From Adiantum capillus-veneris (taxonomy: Eukaryota; Streptophyta; Polypodiopsida; Polypodiales; Pteridaceae), in contig CM043969.1 of assembly GCA_014529385.2 (NCBI GenBank), positions 9,215,001-9,279,000 of the forward strand: a stretch of 64,000 nt of DNA. The letters run 5' to 3'. Position 1 is the stretch's first letter. Every line of letters begins with the position of its first letter. The notes beneath the pieces were generated by a model. The model saw nothing but the letters and a program-made list of their open reading frames with translations, did not search any database and had not been told where the DNA came from. A program made the translations under genes and the position numbers. Shown in pieces: positions 36,628-48,352 of this stretch.

Positions 36628-36849
36628 ATGTTTTTGAGATCGGGAAAACAAATCAACAACCAACACCGAAATTTAGCGGATCGAGCAAGTGTTTTATCAA
36701 CGGAGGAGAGTGTAAACCAAGGTGTAGTACGACCGTTAGAGCCGATCCTTGAAGGAAGTATTTTCGATACTTCTTCAGAGAGATCTTACGAGTATTTCGT
36801 GGAACACTTGGGACATTTAAACCTAAAAGAAAGAGAAAACATAGCTTGA
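36628..36849 (+). pseudogene. gag: N-terminus of gypsy element A gag
   Basis: The frame opens MFLRSGKQINNQHRN, the kind of Arg/Ser-rich start seen in large plant gypsy gags. It runs through LVNRPLEPIL-like sequence to LNLKERENIA before a stop at the edge of the nested copia 3. The rest of gag resumes at about 43340. An upstream non-ATG start cannot be excluded. Confidence 0.55.
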
Positions 36850-36859
36850 TGAACAATAG

Positions 36860-37110
36860 CTTCATTGTGGCAACAGGTGGAGAGAGTGAAGTCGCAGAGC
36901 GGAGCATGGATCGACTCTCACACACACACACACAAACACACAGATACACAGAGATACATAGTACATAGAGAATTCGTTTGAAGGGTTATCTCCCAAAACC
37001 TTATTATCTACAAAAGTATAAGTGAGTATATACAAAGAGTTAGAGGTAAGTGAGTTAGGTGGACGGTCGGCCATATCCGTATAAGAGGCCACTTGGGCTT
37101 TAATCCCAAA
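36860..37110 (-). repeat. 3' LTR of copia 3
   Basis: On the minus strand the polypurine tract CTTTAAGTGGGAGGTT (about 37111-37126) is followed by TTTGGGATTAAAGCCCAAG, a decayed form of the TGTTGGGGTATAAAGCCCAA start in copia 2. The LTR contains a CA run at about 36918-36936. Its end against gypsy gag is approximate. Confidence 0.65.
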
Positions 37111-37195
37111 AACCTCCCACTTAAAGTCCAATGTGGCACTTTAAGTAACTGTAAATCTATGAACATAAATGTACAAAGATTTACATGGTTGCCAT

Positions 37196-39175
37196 CTATC
37201 CAATGCCCAATAACTCAGGACAATGCACAAAGCCCTCTCCTGGAAGTCCCTTTGTGAGTAGATCAGCAGGATTGTCCTTGGTGTGGATCTTCAGCAATTG
37301 TATCTGCTTGTCTTCAAGTACTTCCCTAATGAAGTGATATTTCACATCAATATGCTTAGTCTTCGAATGGAACACTGGATTCTTTGCCAATTGTATAGCA
37401 CTTTGACTATCACAATATAACTCTGGAATATCTACTTTGATTCCCAAGTCTGCTACCAATCTACCAAGCCAAATAGATTCTTTGCATGCCTCATTTGCTG
37501 CAACATACTCAGCTTCTCTAGTAGACTGTGTAACACAATCTTGTAATCGAGATCGCCATGATATGGCACCTCCAGCCAATGTAAAGACATAGCCTGATGT
37601 AGATCTCCTCTTATCCAAGTCTCCTGCATAATCTGAGTCAGTGTATCCTCTGACACTCAAATCCTGACTACCATAGCATATGCGCATACTCTTTGCATGC
37701 TTTAAGTATCTCATGATACCTTTCACTGCCTCCCAATGTTTCTTGCCGGGATTTGACATATATCTGCTAACCACTCCCACTGCAAATGCAATATCCGGAT
37801 GTGTAGCAATCATTGCATACATCAAACTACCCACAGCAAACGCATATGGAATCTTATCCATTTCAGCCTTTTCTTCCTCAGACACAGGACAATCTTGTTT
37901 GCTAAGTTTCACATATGGTGGCAATGGAACACTCAATGCCTTTTCCTTCTCCATATTGAAACGTTGCAAAACCTTGTTAATATACTCTGTTTGAGATAAC
38001 CAAATCAACTTCTTTGATCTGTCTCTCTCAATGCGCATACCAAGTATATGACTTGCCTCACCCATGTCTTTCATGTCAAACGATTTTGCCATCTTTGACT
38101 TCAAAGCTGAAATTTCTTCCAAGTGTTTGCCAGCAATCAACATGTCATCCACATACAAAATAAGGATCAGCCAACTGCCATCCGTAGCCTTCTTTGTATA
38201 TAGACAATGATTGAACTCACTACATTTGTAACCTTGAGAAAGAATAAACTGGTCGAACTTATGGTACCATGCCCTCGGTGATTGTTTTAAGCCATAAAGA
38301 CTCTTTAACAACTGGCATACCAAATCTTCCTTGCCTTTCTCAACAAACCCTTCTGGCTGCCGCATGTAAATTTCCACATCTAAATCACCATGCAAGAACG
38401 CTGTCTTGACATCCATTTGGTGCAACACCCAATTCAATATGGCAACCAATGCAAGAAAACATCTCAATGTAGTCATCTTGACCACTGGAGAGAAGACTTC
38501 ATCAAAGTCAATGCCTTGTTCTTGCTTAAAGCCCTTGGCAACAAGCCTTGCTTTGTACTTTGGCTGACTATCATGAGCGGTGATCTTTTACCTGTAAACC
38601 CATTTACAAGGTACAGCCTTTTTGCCCTGTGGTAATTTAACCAGCTTCCATGTCTGGTTTTTATGCAGAGCTGTCACCTCTGACTGCATGGCCAACTGCC
38701 ATTTTTTCGAGTCAACCACTTGTAATGCTTCCTTGTAACAAGATGGTTCTCCGCAATCTGTGAGCATGACATAATTTAGAGATGGCACATAACGATCAGG
38801 TGGTTTGGAGACATGCTCAGAGCGTCTCACCACAAATGATTCTGCCTCTCTAGCCACTATAGGCTGTTCCTGAGCCTGACCATGCTGTCTTGATGTGCTA
38901 GCACTAGGTCCATCTTCCCTGAAGACAACTCTTCTGATCTCCTCTGTCTTCTCTGGCTTAGCGTGAAACTTGGCTTCATTGAAATGCACATCATTGCTAC
39001 GAATAAGCCTTCTGGACTCAGGATCCCAAATCTGGTAACCCATCTCGCCCGATTCTCCGTAGCCAAGAAATATACACTTCTTGCTCTTTGGTTCTAACTT
39101 ATTCCTGAACTCCTTAGGAATATGGCTATAAGCTTTACAACCAAAGACTTTGAGATGATTATACGAAGGTGCCAT
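37196..39175 (-). pseudogene. pol: Copia 3 pol: integrase C-terminus, RT and RNase H
   Basis: This is the best-preserved coding region of the window. On the minus strand, 39175-38588 encodes the integrase C-terminal region (VFGCKAYSHIPKEFRNKL, CIFLGYGESGEMGYQIWD) and the linker to KWVYR, then a stop. 38485-37196 is one open frame of 429 residues with the RVT_2 reverse transcriptase (MDVKTAFLHGDLDVEIYM, an intact LILYVDDMLIAGKH box, MSNPGKKHWEAVKGIM) and RNase H (YTDSDYAGDLDKRRSTSGY, YCDSQSAIQLAKNPVFHSK), ending GFVHCPELLGIG. The gap between the two frames holds one stop just after KWVYR. Confidence 0.93.
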
Positions 39176-40046
39176 AGCATCTCGGCCACTGCACTCTTAT
39201 CCAGAACCCTACTAGGAGACCTATTGGTCAAATGGACTGTTGTAGCCACTACTTCCGCCAGAAATCCATCAGGCAACTCAACATTTGACAACATGCTTCT
39301 GACCTTGTTTTGTATGGTTCTATTCATACGTTCTGCAACCCCATTCTGTGAAGGATTATATGGTGCAGTAAGTTCTCGCTTAATCCCTTTTGATTCACAA
39401 ATGTTTTGAAAAGCTTTGGAAACGTACTCTCCACCATTGTCAGTTCTCAAGCACTTCAGCTTCTTACCACTCTGATTCTCCACAAGCTGCAAGAATGTCT
39501 TAAAGACCTTGATCACCTCATCGTTCTGATTCAAGAAGTAAACCCATACATTGCGAGAATAGTCATCTATGAATGTACAAAAGTACGCATTGGTCCGCAT
39601 AGATCACTATGCACAAGAGCTAACCGTTCGTCCCTACGATTCCTCTTTGATCTGTGCGGTTCCTATGTTTGCTTACCATAAACACAATGCTCACAAAACT
39701 CGAAATCTTGAAATGAAAAGCAAGGTAAATAACCATAATGAGAAAGTATTTCCATTCCTCTTTTTGACATATGTCCCAGTCTACGATGCCACAGTGACAC
39801 ACTTGGCTGCTCAATCACATTAATTACATGGTTTTTAACCTCTGAAACATGTAAAGTGTACAAAGTTCCTGACTTGCTGCCATGTGCTACAGTCATCGAA
39901 CCTTTGGAGATCTTCCAAGCGTTGTTCCCAAAGACTGTCACATAACCCGCATCATCCAACTTCCCTGTACTGATCAAGCTCTTTCGAATTGCTGGAACAT
40001 GTCTGACATTCTTGAGCCATAAAGAAGAGCCATTCTGAAACTTCAA
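39094..40046 (-). pseudogene. pol: Copia 3 pol: pre-integrase and integrase core
   Basis: On the minus strand, 40046-39663 carries the pre-integrase zinc-binding region (SLWHRRLGHMSKRGMEIL and CEHCVYGKQ). 39600-39094 carries the catalytic core with all three acidic positions visible: FIDDYSRNVWVYF (first Asp region), CLRTDNGGEYVSKAF (second Asp) and SQNGVAERMNRTIQ (Glu). A stop and a short gap lie between the frames at about 39660-39600, and another shift near 39150 links to the C-terminal domain. Confidence 0.9.
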
Positions 40047-42478
40047 CTACACATCTCCCACTCCAAGTATGTCACAAACCTGCTCATTGCCAAGTCTGAC
40101 ATAATCTTTAGTAGTCACATATGATGTAAACCACTCTTTGTGCGGAGAAACATGTAAAGATGCCCTTGAGTCGATAATCCAATCACTCATAGCATGTCCA
40201 TCCTCTGCAGTCAAGAAAACAGAATCAAGATTGCTTGTGAGGAAGATGTCACCAACTACTATACCAGAATCACTGTCTGAACCAGATCCTATGACATTCA
40301 CCTCTTCAATCTTCACTGAACTCTTCTTTTCATCTTGCTCAGAACTCTTTGTTTTGCCTTTTTCTTGTTTCCACTTCGTACAGTCTCTCTTCATGTGACC
40401 CTTCTTGCCACAATGGTAGCATTCTATGTCATCCTTTGACTTTGAGACACGAGACTTACTTCGGTTTTGTGTCTTCTTACCCTTCTTCTCTTTAAACTGT
40501 TGTCTCCCTCGAATGACCAAAGCACTATTTCCTTTGCCTTTGTCAATGTTCTTCCTGTTCACTTCCTGTGTGAGCAAGCTACCTTCTACATTGGCACTTG
40601 TAAGACCTTCTGGCGCGACAGAATTACTTAACGCTGTACGAAAAGTATCCCAACTTTCTGGCAAAGTGATTAACACTAGAATTGTAACCTAACAGGACAT
40701 AAAAGTGTCCTTTCAAGGTTTTGGGAAAAAATTCCAAGACCATAGTAGATCCACTCATTTTGAAAAATCCTTTCATGAGCTTATAGTTCAAAAACTACTA
40801 CATATGGAGAAAATGAGAAACTTGTAATTTTTCTCATCCCTTGGTCACTACAAGCCTCCAAAGTTGATGGACCAGTGCATTTTGCCCAAAACACCAATTT
40901 CTTACGGTTGATTGAATATAAATAAGAGTGGAGATTTTTGTAGGACATGAGATAAAATGCCCCATTAACTTCAATGGGTTGGTGACCAAAACATATGGTT
41001 GGTTTTACCTCACTATTTTTTTTTTGGGCAAAAAAAATAGGTACAAAAAAGTTGCATTTTTGCCATTCTGCGGACCTATCATCAAAGTTTCTATAGTCAC
41101 GCTCAATACAGATACTATATACATGTTTTCTTAGTTCCCTTTGGGCCTCTGGATTCAAAAGGAGCCATGGATCATGTCAAAAGGATAATGGATCTCTTAC
41201 AATTGGAACCTTGGGGGCAATGATAAAGTGCTAAATACAGCAAACATGAAAAAACTGGGTTTAGCATTATGACTTCTAGAAACCCATAGAAACTACTCAA
41301 TATCTAGCCAAGTTTGTAGTCTATGATTAGATATGGTTACTACCTACAAAATACACACAATTGGCCTAAGAAACTAGCAATATTGAGAAAGTTATACTTG
41401 CTACTCTAAAGTGTATCGTATTCTTCAGCAATCAAAAAACTCAGCCATCATCATATACTATGCTATATAGCATATTAGGTCCCCCAAAACTCAAGGAAGA
41501 TTAGCTTTATGTTATACATTACACTTACACAATCAAAATTGAATTTGGATATCAAGAAAGCCACCAAAAAAATCATAAAAGTGCTAATTTTGGCCAAAAA
41601 ACAGGATTATGCAATTCTTGTAAATTGGTCATAACTTTCAATTTTAACACTTAACTCTCCCTACAAGCATCAAAACATGTTGAGAACTATGAAGGCCTAA
41701 CCTCTAGCCATCTAAACCTCACAAACATGAAGTTTAGAGTGGTATAGTTGCCAAAAATGGAAAAAAAGCCAAAAACATGACCCGTTTTTTCACACAGTTT
41801 AGGTTCAAAAATGTTGTGCAACAGTAAGGTTAATGGTGAGATCGATACTAAAAAAAAAACGCTAAATTTTTTTCAGCTCATAAGGCAAATTTGTGGATAT
41901 ATAGCACCTAAAAATTCATTTTCATACTCTTCAAATAATTCAAGCAAAATGGTCACTTAACAGGACACAAAAGTGTCCAAGGACATAAAAGTGTCCTGTT
42001 ACCATTCTAGTGTTAAGAGAAACATAGCCTTCACTGAATCTGGAGAGACTATCTCCTGTGCTGTTAACTTGCTGAAAATTGTGTGAAATTCATTGAGATG
42101 ATTTGACATAGCTGTCCCTTCCTTCATCTTCAAATCCACCAATTTCTTGAGCCAGTAAATCTGAGAAGCAGCACTTTGTTTCTCGTACATACCACATAGC
42201 TTTTGCCATACGCCATACGTTGTAGTCTCTTCTGCTACGTTGAAGTAAACATTTTCTACCAGTGTCAGCATGATTGTGGAACAAGCTAACTCGTCAAGCT
42301 CTTCCCACTCATCTTTAGCCATACCTTCTGGTCTCTCCCCTTTGAGCTTCAGTGGCTTCACTTGTTTTTTCTGCACCAAAACCTGCCAAATCTGCTTCTT
42401 CCAGAATGGAAAGTTTGTGCCATCCAGCTTCTTTATGTTGTAAAGAGTCTCACTTTGAGAAGATGCCATATCTTCCAA
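40047..42478 (-). pseudogene. gag: Copia 3 gag and protease, split by a DNA transposon
   Basis: Minus-strand gag starts at 42478 (MEDMASSQSETLYNIKKLDG) and reads to MFLL at about 42017. It resumes after the insertion at about 40672 with ITLPESWDTFRTALSNS. Removing the insertion and one TTAA restores the continuous reading CTC-TTA-ATC-ACT. Then come a CCHC knuckle (CYHCGKKGHMKRDC) and a protease segment DWIIDSRASLHVSPHKEW, in which DSR replaces DSG; this should inactivate it. A TAG at the end of this frame (about 40047) interrupts the reading into the pre-integrase region. Confidence 0.9.
40674..42012. mobile_element. TTAA-flanked inverted-repeat DNA transposon, complete non-autonomous copy
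   Basis: The element is 1339 bp and flanked by TTAA on both sides (40670-40673 and 42013-42016). Terminal inverted repeats read CACTAGAAT(T/G)GTAAC then (CTA)ACAGGACA at both ends. Subterminal GGACAxTTTTxTGTCC imperfect palindromes occur once near the left end and twice in tandem at the right end (41962-41999). It interrupts copia gag cleanly. The longest open frame (minus 40781-41158, 125 residues) has no transposase motif, so it must have been moved by another element. TTAA duplication points to the piggyBac superfamily; CACTA (En/Spm) elements also start CACTA but make 3-bp duplications. Confidence 0.88.
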
Positions 42479-43339
42479 ACTGTTTACTTCTGGGAAAAAT
42501 CCGGCAAGGTTTCCCTTGTAAACTGGCCGCTGTACACAGTAAACAAGTTGTAAACAACAAGCTGAACACCTTTCCTCAGGAACTGTCAGTATTTTGGAAA
42601 AATTTTGACAGAGTCTCCCCTGTAAACTGAGCTCTGAGAACCAAAAGATAGCTCAAAAACAATCATAAATAGCTGACCAGTGACAAATCTGAAAATCTCT
42701 GTAATATGCTATCCTATAAGCATACACTGTCTCCTGTCTGGGCGATCACAGAACCTTTATCTGTCTCAAGACTGAAGCCTGAACAATGCCTCAACGGCCT
42801 GACGCATAAGATGCAGTCCAGTGTCTACACAAAGTCATACATCCTATGGGATAAAAGTCGCCGAAGAGCATGCGTGTAGAGGGGAACTCCAACAACCTAA
42901 TCCACCTCACACTGGGTAACCCAACCCCTAGTGCTCGGCTTCAAAAAAACCTCACACACGACCCTCACAGATGGCTCAGCAAACTGTCCAGAACTAGCAT
43001 ACATCCTACAATAGACCAATTATTGTCCTATGACCGCTGCGACGGTCTGTCTGCTAGCGTGACTCACAACTAGCAGACCCACAATCACAGTACATCAATC
43101 TACAATACATGCCAGTGGTGTCAAGCCGTCGTATGGCCACACCTCCCTTGGAACCTGGCAAGCACAAGAAGTAGCAATGCAGACTGCAATATATATATCT
43201 GATGATATATATGTGTACCTGGTCTATAGATGATGCTTTGAAGACGAATAAGTGATGTATGTCGATGCCGATATCGATGCCGACCACCTATTGCTTGCCA
43301 ATCTACACAAGACAGATTTCTTTGCGGAGGCTGAAATCT

Positions 43340-44093
43340 ATCTTCTGCTGTAGTTCCCAGAACGAAATTCTAAGGGCATAAACGGCTTCGAAAGGGGGGT
43401 AAAACCCCAGGTCACCTATTGGAAACGCTCCCGGAACACTGAGTGTAAATTTCCAAGTTCCATACTCAATATGAGGGATTTGGGCTGACCTTGGAAGGGA
43501 CGGCCTTAACATGGTTTCAACCTTTCAACCCTGAAACTTGTTCAAATATTGAACATGTATTGCGGGAGTTCGCGGAAGAATTCTCAAAACGGGGTATAAA
43601 GCATAATATTGTATCACAGATATATGCTTTTAAACAAAAGGAGAACAAAAAAGTGAAGGAAGCATCCTTGAGATTCAAGCAATACATTGAGAGGTGCCCA
43701 AGGAGAGAATTACTGCAGGACGAGAGATTGTCTGTGGTCTTCATTGAAGGACTTAGAAACGAAACCTTGAAAAAGGACCTTCACTTGAAAGCCTGTAGCA
43801 CATTTGAACAGGTTACAAGGGAAGCGTTATATCTTGTTGATAACTGCAAAGCATATGGGGAAGTGTCAAAGGATACTGATTCAATAACCAGTGGCTCTTC
43901 ATCTATTAAGAGTGAACCCTCTACTAAGAAAGATGATCAGGCTTCTTTGATGCCGATAGATGACCAAATGATAGAGGAAGTAACGAAGAGAATGCAGCAA
44001 CATATGAGATCAAATCCGGTGATGAGACAGTCTCAAAAGAGGAAATGTGACTTATGTGGGGGGGATCACCCGACGCCCTGGTGCACACAATAG
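43340..44093 (+). pseudogene. gag: Gypsy element A gag: capsid and zinc knuckle
   Basis: The frame resumes after copia 3 in decayed sequence and is clear from 43491: TALTWFQPFNPETCSNIEHV, a Retrotrans_gag capsid domain (FAEEFSKRGIKHNIVSQIYAF, FIEGLRNETLKKDL). It ends in a knuckle CDLCGGDHPTPWC (about 44049-44087), the Cx2Cx3Hx4C form of Athila-like gags. A TAG at 44091 closes the frame, but coding continues beyond it (WTNHGTDECFYNKNYVRERP), so this is an in-frame stop within the polyprotein. Confidence 0.85.
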
Positions 44094-44352
44094 CCGAAAG
44101 CACCAGTTGCGAATGGACGAGTACTAAAATGGTGCGCCATAGAGCAAAAATGGACGAACCATGGCACGGATGAGTGTTTTTACAACAAAAACTATGTGAG
44201 GGAAAGGCCGTATGGACCTTCAGCAGGACCACCCCAACCACCTCCTCCAAGATATCAAGTTGGGCCAAATGTGAATATGGTAGCAGGAGCAGACAAACCT
44301 CAACCTGTGTTGGGTCAACAACCTCCTTTACTAACCACAAGAAAATAGGGCC

Positions 44353-45693
44353 ATGATTAGGTATGCTCAACCTTACGAAGCATCACCAGGAACAAATAAT
44401 ACACCTCAAATTTCTTATTATGAGGAACCGAATGAGCCTTACATAACTGAACCTGAACCACAGATGTACGCAGACGAAGCCTATCAACCGTGGGGAAATA
44501 ACGAGGGTATGGCACCACCAACGTATGTAGCACAACCTTTGACGGATCAATATTTGGTGGACAAAAGAACGCTAATGTTCATTCCGAACCAGAACTACAA
44601 ACCAAGAGGATATCCTAATAGGGCGGGACAACGTATGGGAGCACCTCCTCAAAATCAACCACCACTTGGACCGTGCTATAACTGTGGAAGTACAGATCAT
44701 TGGGAGCGTAGTTTTCCTTTCAACGGCAAACGAGTGAAAATTTCTGGGTTTTGTGACGGTTATGGTGTGAATCACATACTGCCATATTTCCCAAGGAATC
44801 CGGACAACAAGGGAAAAGCAACTATGAATATTGTGGGGGTGTTACCAAGTGCAAGCAGTGGATTAGAAACCAAACCCATGATCCAAATCAATGCGGTAAC
44901 CAGAGCCCAAGCCAAGGACTTAGATAAAAACAAGCCATTGGAAGAAAAGGTCGAGTTGCCAATACCCACAGAAAACGAGAGTTTATCTGTGAGAACACAT
45001 CAGAAATCTTGGAAGGCCAAACGAGACAGAATGAAAGCAAGAAGGATAAAAACCCAAATTGCCATGCAAAATGAATTACATGAAATGAAAGAGCAACTGA
45101 AACAAGAGAGAGATAGTAAAACTGCTGAGGACAACAACAAGCCGAGGAAAGCATCCTCAGGGGGATCAGTCTTGGTTGAGAAAGTGCTAGAGCCTTTAGA
45201 TGCTCTATTACAAGCGTATGAAGCAAGGCTAAAAACAAACCAAACCTTAGAGCAGAGATGGTTGACTTATCCTCAACCAGAAGTGGAAACAAAGCGTTTG
45301 GAAATGTGTAAAAACCTCATTGAAACAGCCCAGGCATTGATGGAACCTAATGCGATTAGAACCCCAGAACAAGAAGTGCTGATTCACAAAGAGAGAGAAA
45401 AATTAAAGATCGATGAATCAGAACAAGTAAACGGACCCAGGCTAGAAACTATATTGTCATTGGATCACCGAGTGTTGCCAAACACCACTGATGATGATGC
45501 TAAGTCAATGATTATAATGCCAATTCTAGAAGTGGAAGAACCATGGCCACAACACTTATGGGAAACCATTAGAAATAAAAAGAACGAAGCGCGACGTTAC
45601 AGTCTGCACCAATTTCTGAGGTTAACATGGACAACGAATTTTATCCAGGAGATATACAATCGCTGTATGGAGATGCAAGAACGGAGGTTTTGA
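44353..45693 (+). pseudogene. Gypsy element A gag-pol linker with second Cys/His motif and coiled coil
   Basis: This 446-residue frame holds a second knuckle-like sequence CYNCGSTDHWERS (about 44673-44715), whose last Cys is Ser. It then has a Lys/Glu-rich coiled-coil segment (MKARRIKTQIAMQNELHEMKEQLKQERD, about 45020-45115, described here by its ends) and a linker. Near 45600 the coding potential moves to another frame (DIQSLYGDARTEVLMESKAQ), indicating a frameshift before the protease. Such long linkers between capsid and protease are typical of large plant gypsy elements. Confidence 0.7.
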
Positions 45694-45783
45694 TGGAAAG
45701 CAAAGCTCAATCCCTGAAAAACCCTGCCTTCATTTATAGGTGAACACGAGGCACAATCGGAGATAAGACTAGTTCCATCCCAG

Positions 45784-47001
45784 ATGAGAGCTATTCCACA
45801 AATGATTGACTCAAAAAGTCTTCAAGAGATGCTGTTGACACCTGTAACATGCACAATCACACTGTCAGAACTCTTGAGAGTCAGACCACACTTATGGGAA
45901 GACATGGGGAAACATTTAGAGAACAAAGGAATAAAGATTCCTCTTCAGACAAACCCTAGGGTAGAAGAAAACAAACGAGAAGGTCAACCCAAAGCCCAAC
46001 CTGTGCCCATAAACAAGGTCGGAGATTACTGTGACGGTGAGGAAGGTAATACAACCTTACCTGTCGAATATCAGGATATAAAGACAATAGCTATCCTAGA
46101 CAGTGGAGCGGGAGTTGCGATTGCTACAAAGCAAATTTGGGAGAAATGGGGCCGTCCAGCTCTCAGAAAGATGAGAATGAAATTGTAACTCCCAGATGGG
46201 TATGTAGAGAGACCATTGGGAGTCCTGGACCAAATAGTTGTAACTTCGTGTGGAATTAACTATGAGCACACCTTTGCCGTGGTAGATTTCAGAAAAACGA
46301 ACAACTTTGACATTATTTTGGGGAGACCTTTTATGCACCAACTCAAAATGATACAAGATTGGGGGTACGACCAAATTTACCTAAGGCATGAGGAGTTAAT
46401 AACAAAAATCAACATGAAGGATCACAGCTATAGAGACGTTGCAAAAACACCAGTGCAAGAATTTGATTCAACCACAGTGAATGGAAAAGAAATACCTGCG
46501 CGGTTACAAACGAAAGCACATGTCTGGATGTGTGGAGCAGCTGATTGTGGAGACTTAATCAAAGAGGAATGTGTGTTGGAAAGGTCAGTAGAAGACGAGG
46601 CTTATCTCCCAGAACCTTTCCTTGAACATTTATTTGAGCCATTTGGGTGGACTCAAATATTGTCAACCTTGGATGTATGTGTTAACGAATGCACGCCTAC
46701 AAAATTTTGTGACGATGAAGGATACGACCTAGTAAAGTTGCAAATGGCTAGCGTCATCCTTGAGTCAGGATCAGATAGCGAGGAACAAGAAGAACCACTA
46801 CATGAGACTGAGTGTAAAAGAATAGTTGATGAGATATCTGTAATGGAAAATAAGAATCGAACAGAGGAGGAATTCACAGACTCACTAAGCGATGACCTTC
46901 CATCACTGGGGGATGAAATCCAAATGGTAGATGATGATGACGAAAGATCTAGTGGATCAAAGACGGATAGGAAGTATATGTCGAGACCGGACAGGTTTTA
47001 A
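45784..47001 (+). pseudogene. pol: Gypsy element A first aspartic protease
   Basis: The retropepsin core reads IAILDSGAGVAIATKQIW, with the catalytic Asp codon at 46099-46101 in a normal DSGA context. It is followed by the second half of the domain, DIILGRPFMHQLKMIQDWGYDQIY (about 46308-46380; ends given). A single TAA at 46186-46188 interrupts the frame between the two halves. The remainder (about 46400-47001) is an acidic linker ahead of the RT. The closest match in the window is the protease of element D. Confidence 0.85.
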
Positions 47002-47136
47002 GAGTTTCCTAACCAAAAACCTAGTCGACAAGAGCGGTATAGATCAAAGAGAACAAGGAAATCAAGAGAGAATAATCATAAACCCATGCCTCTTATCAAT
47101 GACAAAACGGGATATCTAAGGCTCGTAAGAGCTGAC

Positions 47137-47527
47137 GATTGTGTCAAAGACAAGGTCACTGGCTGGTTTATCAAAACTTAACCATGGAAAAACAACAAGA
47201 AGAACAAGCACGAAAAGCAAACGATTGAGATACATAAGGAGGGGGAAACAGGGTCTAGAATGACCAAAACAAAGAGGAAAACAGAGTACAATAAGCTCAA
47301 ACAGACCCTCAAAGACATATGGACATATGAACAAGCACGATTGTGCCAAAGACAAAGACATTGGCCGGTTTATCAAAACTAAACCATGGAAAAACAACAA
47401 GAAGAACAAGCACGAAAAGCAAACGACTGAGACACATAAGGAGGGGGAAACAGGGTCTAGAATGACCAAAACAGAGAGGAAAACAGAGTACAATAAGCTC
47501 AAACAGACCCTCAAAGACATATGGACA
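47137..47527 (+). repeat. 202-bp tandem duplication ahead of the RT of element A
   Basis: The block starting GATTGTGTCAAAGACAAG at 47137 recurs at 47339 (GATTGTGCCAAAGACAAAG), extending through CAAAGACATATGGACA. The copies differ at roughly ten positions. The period is not a multiple of three, so the copies lie in different frames. Confidence 0.9.
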
Positions 47528-48352
47528 ACTAAAATGGAAACAAATGAGGACATGAATTCTGACAAGATGGATGTGCCGTTCCATTATAAGAAGTATACCA
47601 TACAAGATAGAAAAATCATAGTGCAACAACTGATGAGAGAATTGAAGGAACCAGGTACATCATACGATGGTCCTGAAAAAGCCAAACGAATAGATCTAGC
47701 GGAGCCAAGAGAAGATTCCAAACCTGCATATATTGCCATGAATCTTACTGAAGAAGAGGAAAAGCTTTTGATAGATACTCTAAAACAGTATAGAGATGTG
47801 TTTGCATGGTCATACAAAGATCTTAAGGGGGTGGATCCAAGTATCTGTCAACACACGATACCCCTTAAGAATGACACCAAACCAAGCAGACAACGTCCTT
47901 ATACTTATAATGAGACGTTTGCAAGGAGGATCAAGGAGGAGATAGATAAGCTGAAAGAGGCAGAGTTTATTTACAAAATTGAGCACATTGACTGGGTTTC
48001 ACCGATTGTGGTGGTCCCGAAGAAAAATGGAAAGTTGAGAGTATGCGTCAATCTCAAGAAAGTAAACGCTGCTACAATTCGGGACAACTATCCCCTACCC
48101 ATTACTGATCATGTAATAGAAAGAGTGGTAGGAAAAGAAGCTTACAGTTTCTTAGATGGCTTTTCAGGCTACAACCAACTCGTGGTAAAGCCAGAGGATC
48201 AACACAAGACGGCTTTTGCAACTGAATGGGGCATTTTTGCATTCAGGGTAATGGCTTTTGGCTTAACGAATGCACCAACCACATTTTAGAGGCTGATGGG
48301 TCATGCTTTTAAAGAATATCTAAGACAGTTCTTAGAAATTTACATGGATAAC
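47327..48352 (+). pseudogene. pol: Gypsy element A reverse transcriptase
   Basis: An RVT_1 reverse transcriptase of Ty3/gypsy type. Visible motifs are WVSPIVVVPKKNGKLRVCVN, LPITDHVIERVVG, YSFLDGFSGYNQ, FATEWGIFAFRVMAFGLTNA and, after an in-frame TAG at 48287-48289, RLMGHAFKEYLRQFLEIYMDN. The catalytic box at 48341-48352 reads YMDN where YMDD or YIDD is expected, so the second catalytic Asp is lost. Confidence 0.93.

Larger units (their letters stand above)
36855..43320 (-). mobile_element. Copia 3, minus-strand Ty1/copia element nested in element A gag
   Basis: Polyprotein, polypurine tract and 3' LTR are present in order on the minus strand, with a TTAA transposon inside gag. The 5' LTR is not found: the leader (42479 to about 43300) resembles that of copia 2 (for example GGAAACyyTGCCGgATTTTTCCCAG near 42500), but gypsy gag resumes before an LTR appears, so the 5' end is probably deleted. 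No target duplication was identified. Both outer boundaries are approximate. Confidence 0.8.

Noticed and set aside
40781-41158. Possible transposase frame in the TTAA element
   Set aside because: No acidic triad or zinc-finger motif, and the related copy at 4965-5258 does not preserve it as a long protein.
40674-42012. CACTA (En/Spm) assignment from the CACTA start
   Set aside because: The duplication that restores the host frame is TTAA, not 3 bp, so the TTAA reading is better supported.
43054-43330. 5' LTR of copia 3
   Set aside because: The sequence does not match the 3' LTR at 36860-37110 and no primer-binding site is present; it looks like leader.
47116-47629. Leucine/valine-rich minus-strand frames resembling membrane proteins
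   Set aside because: They mirror the Lys/Glu-rich, duplicated plus-strand sequence ahead of the RT and repeat with the same 202-bp period.
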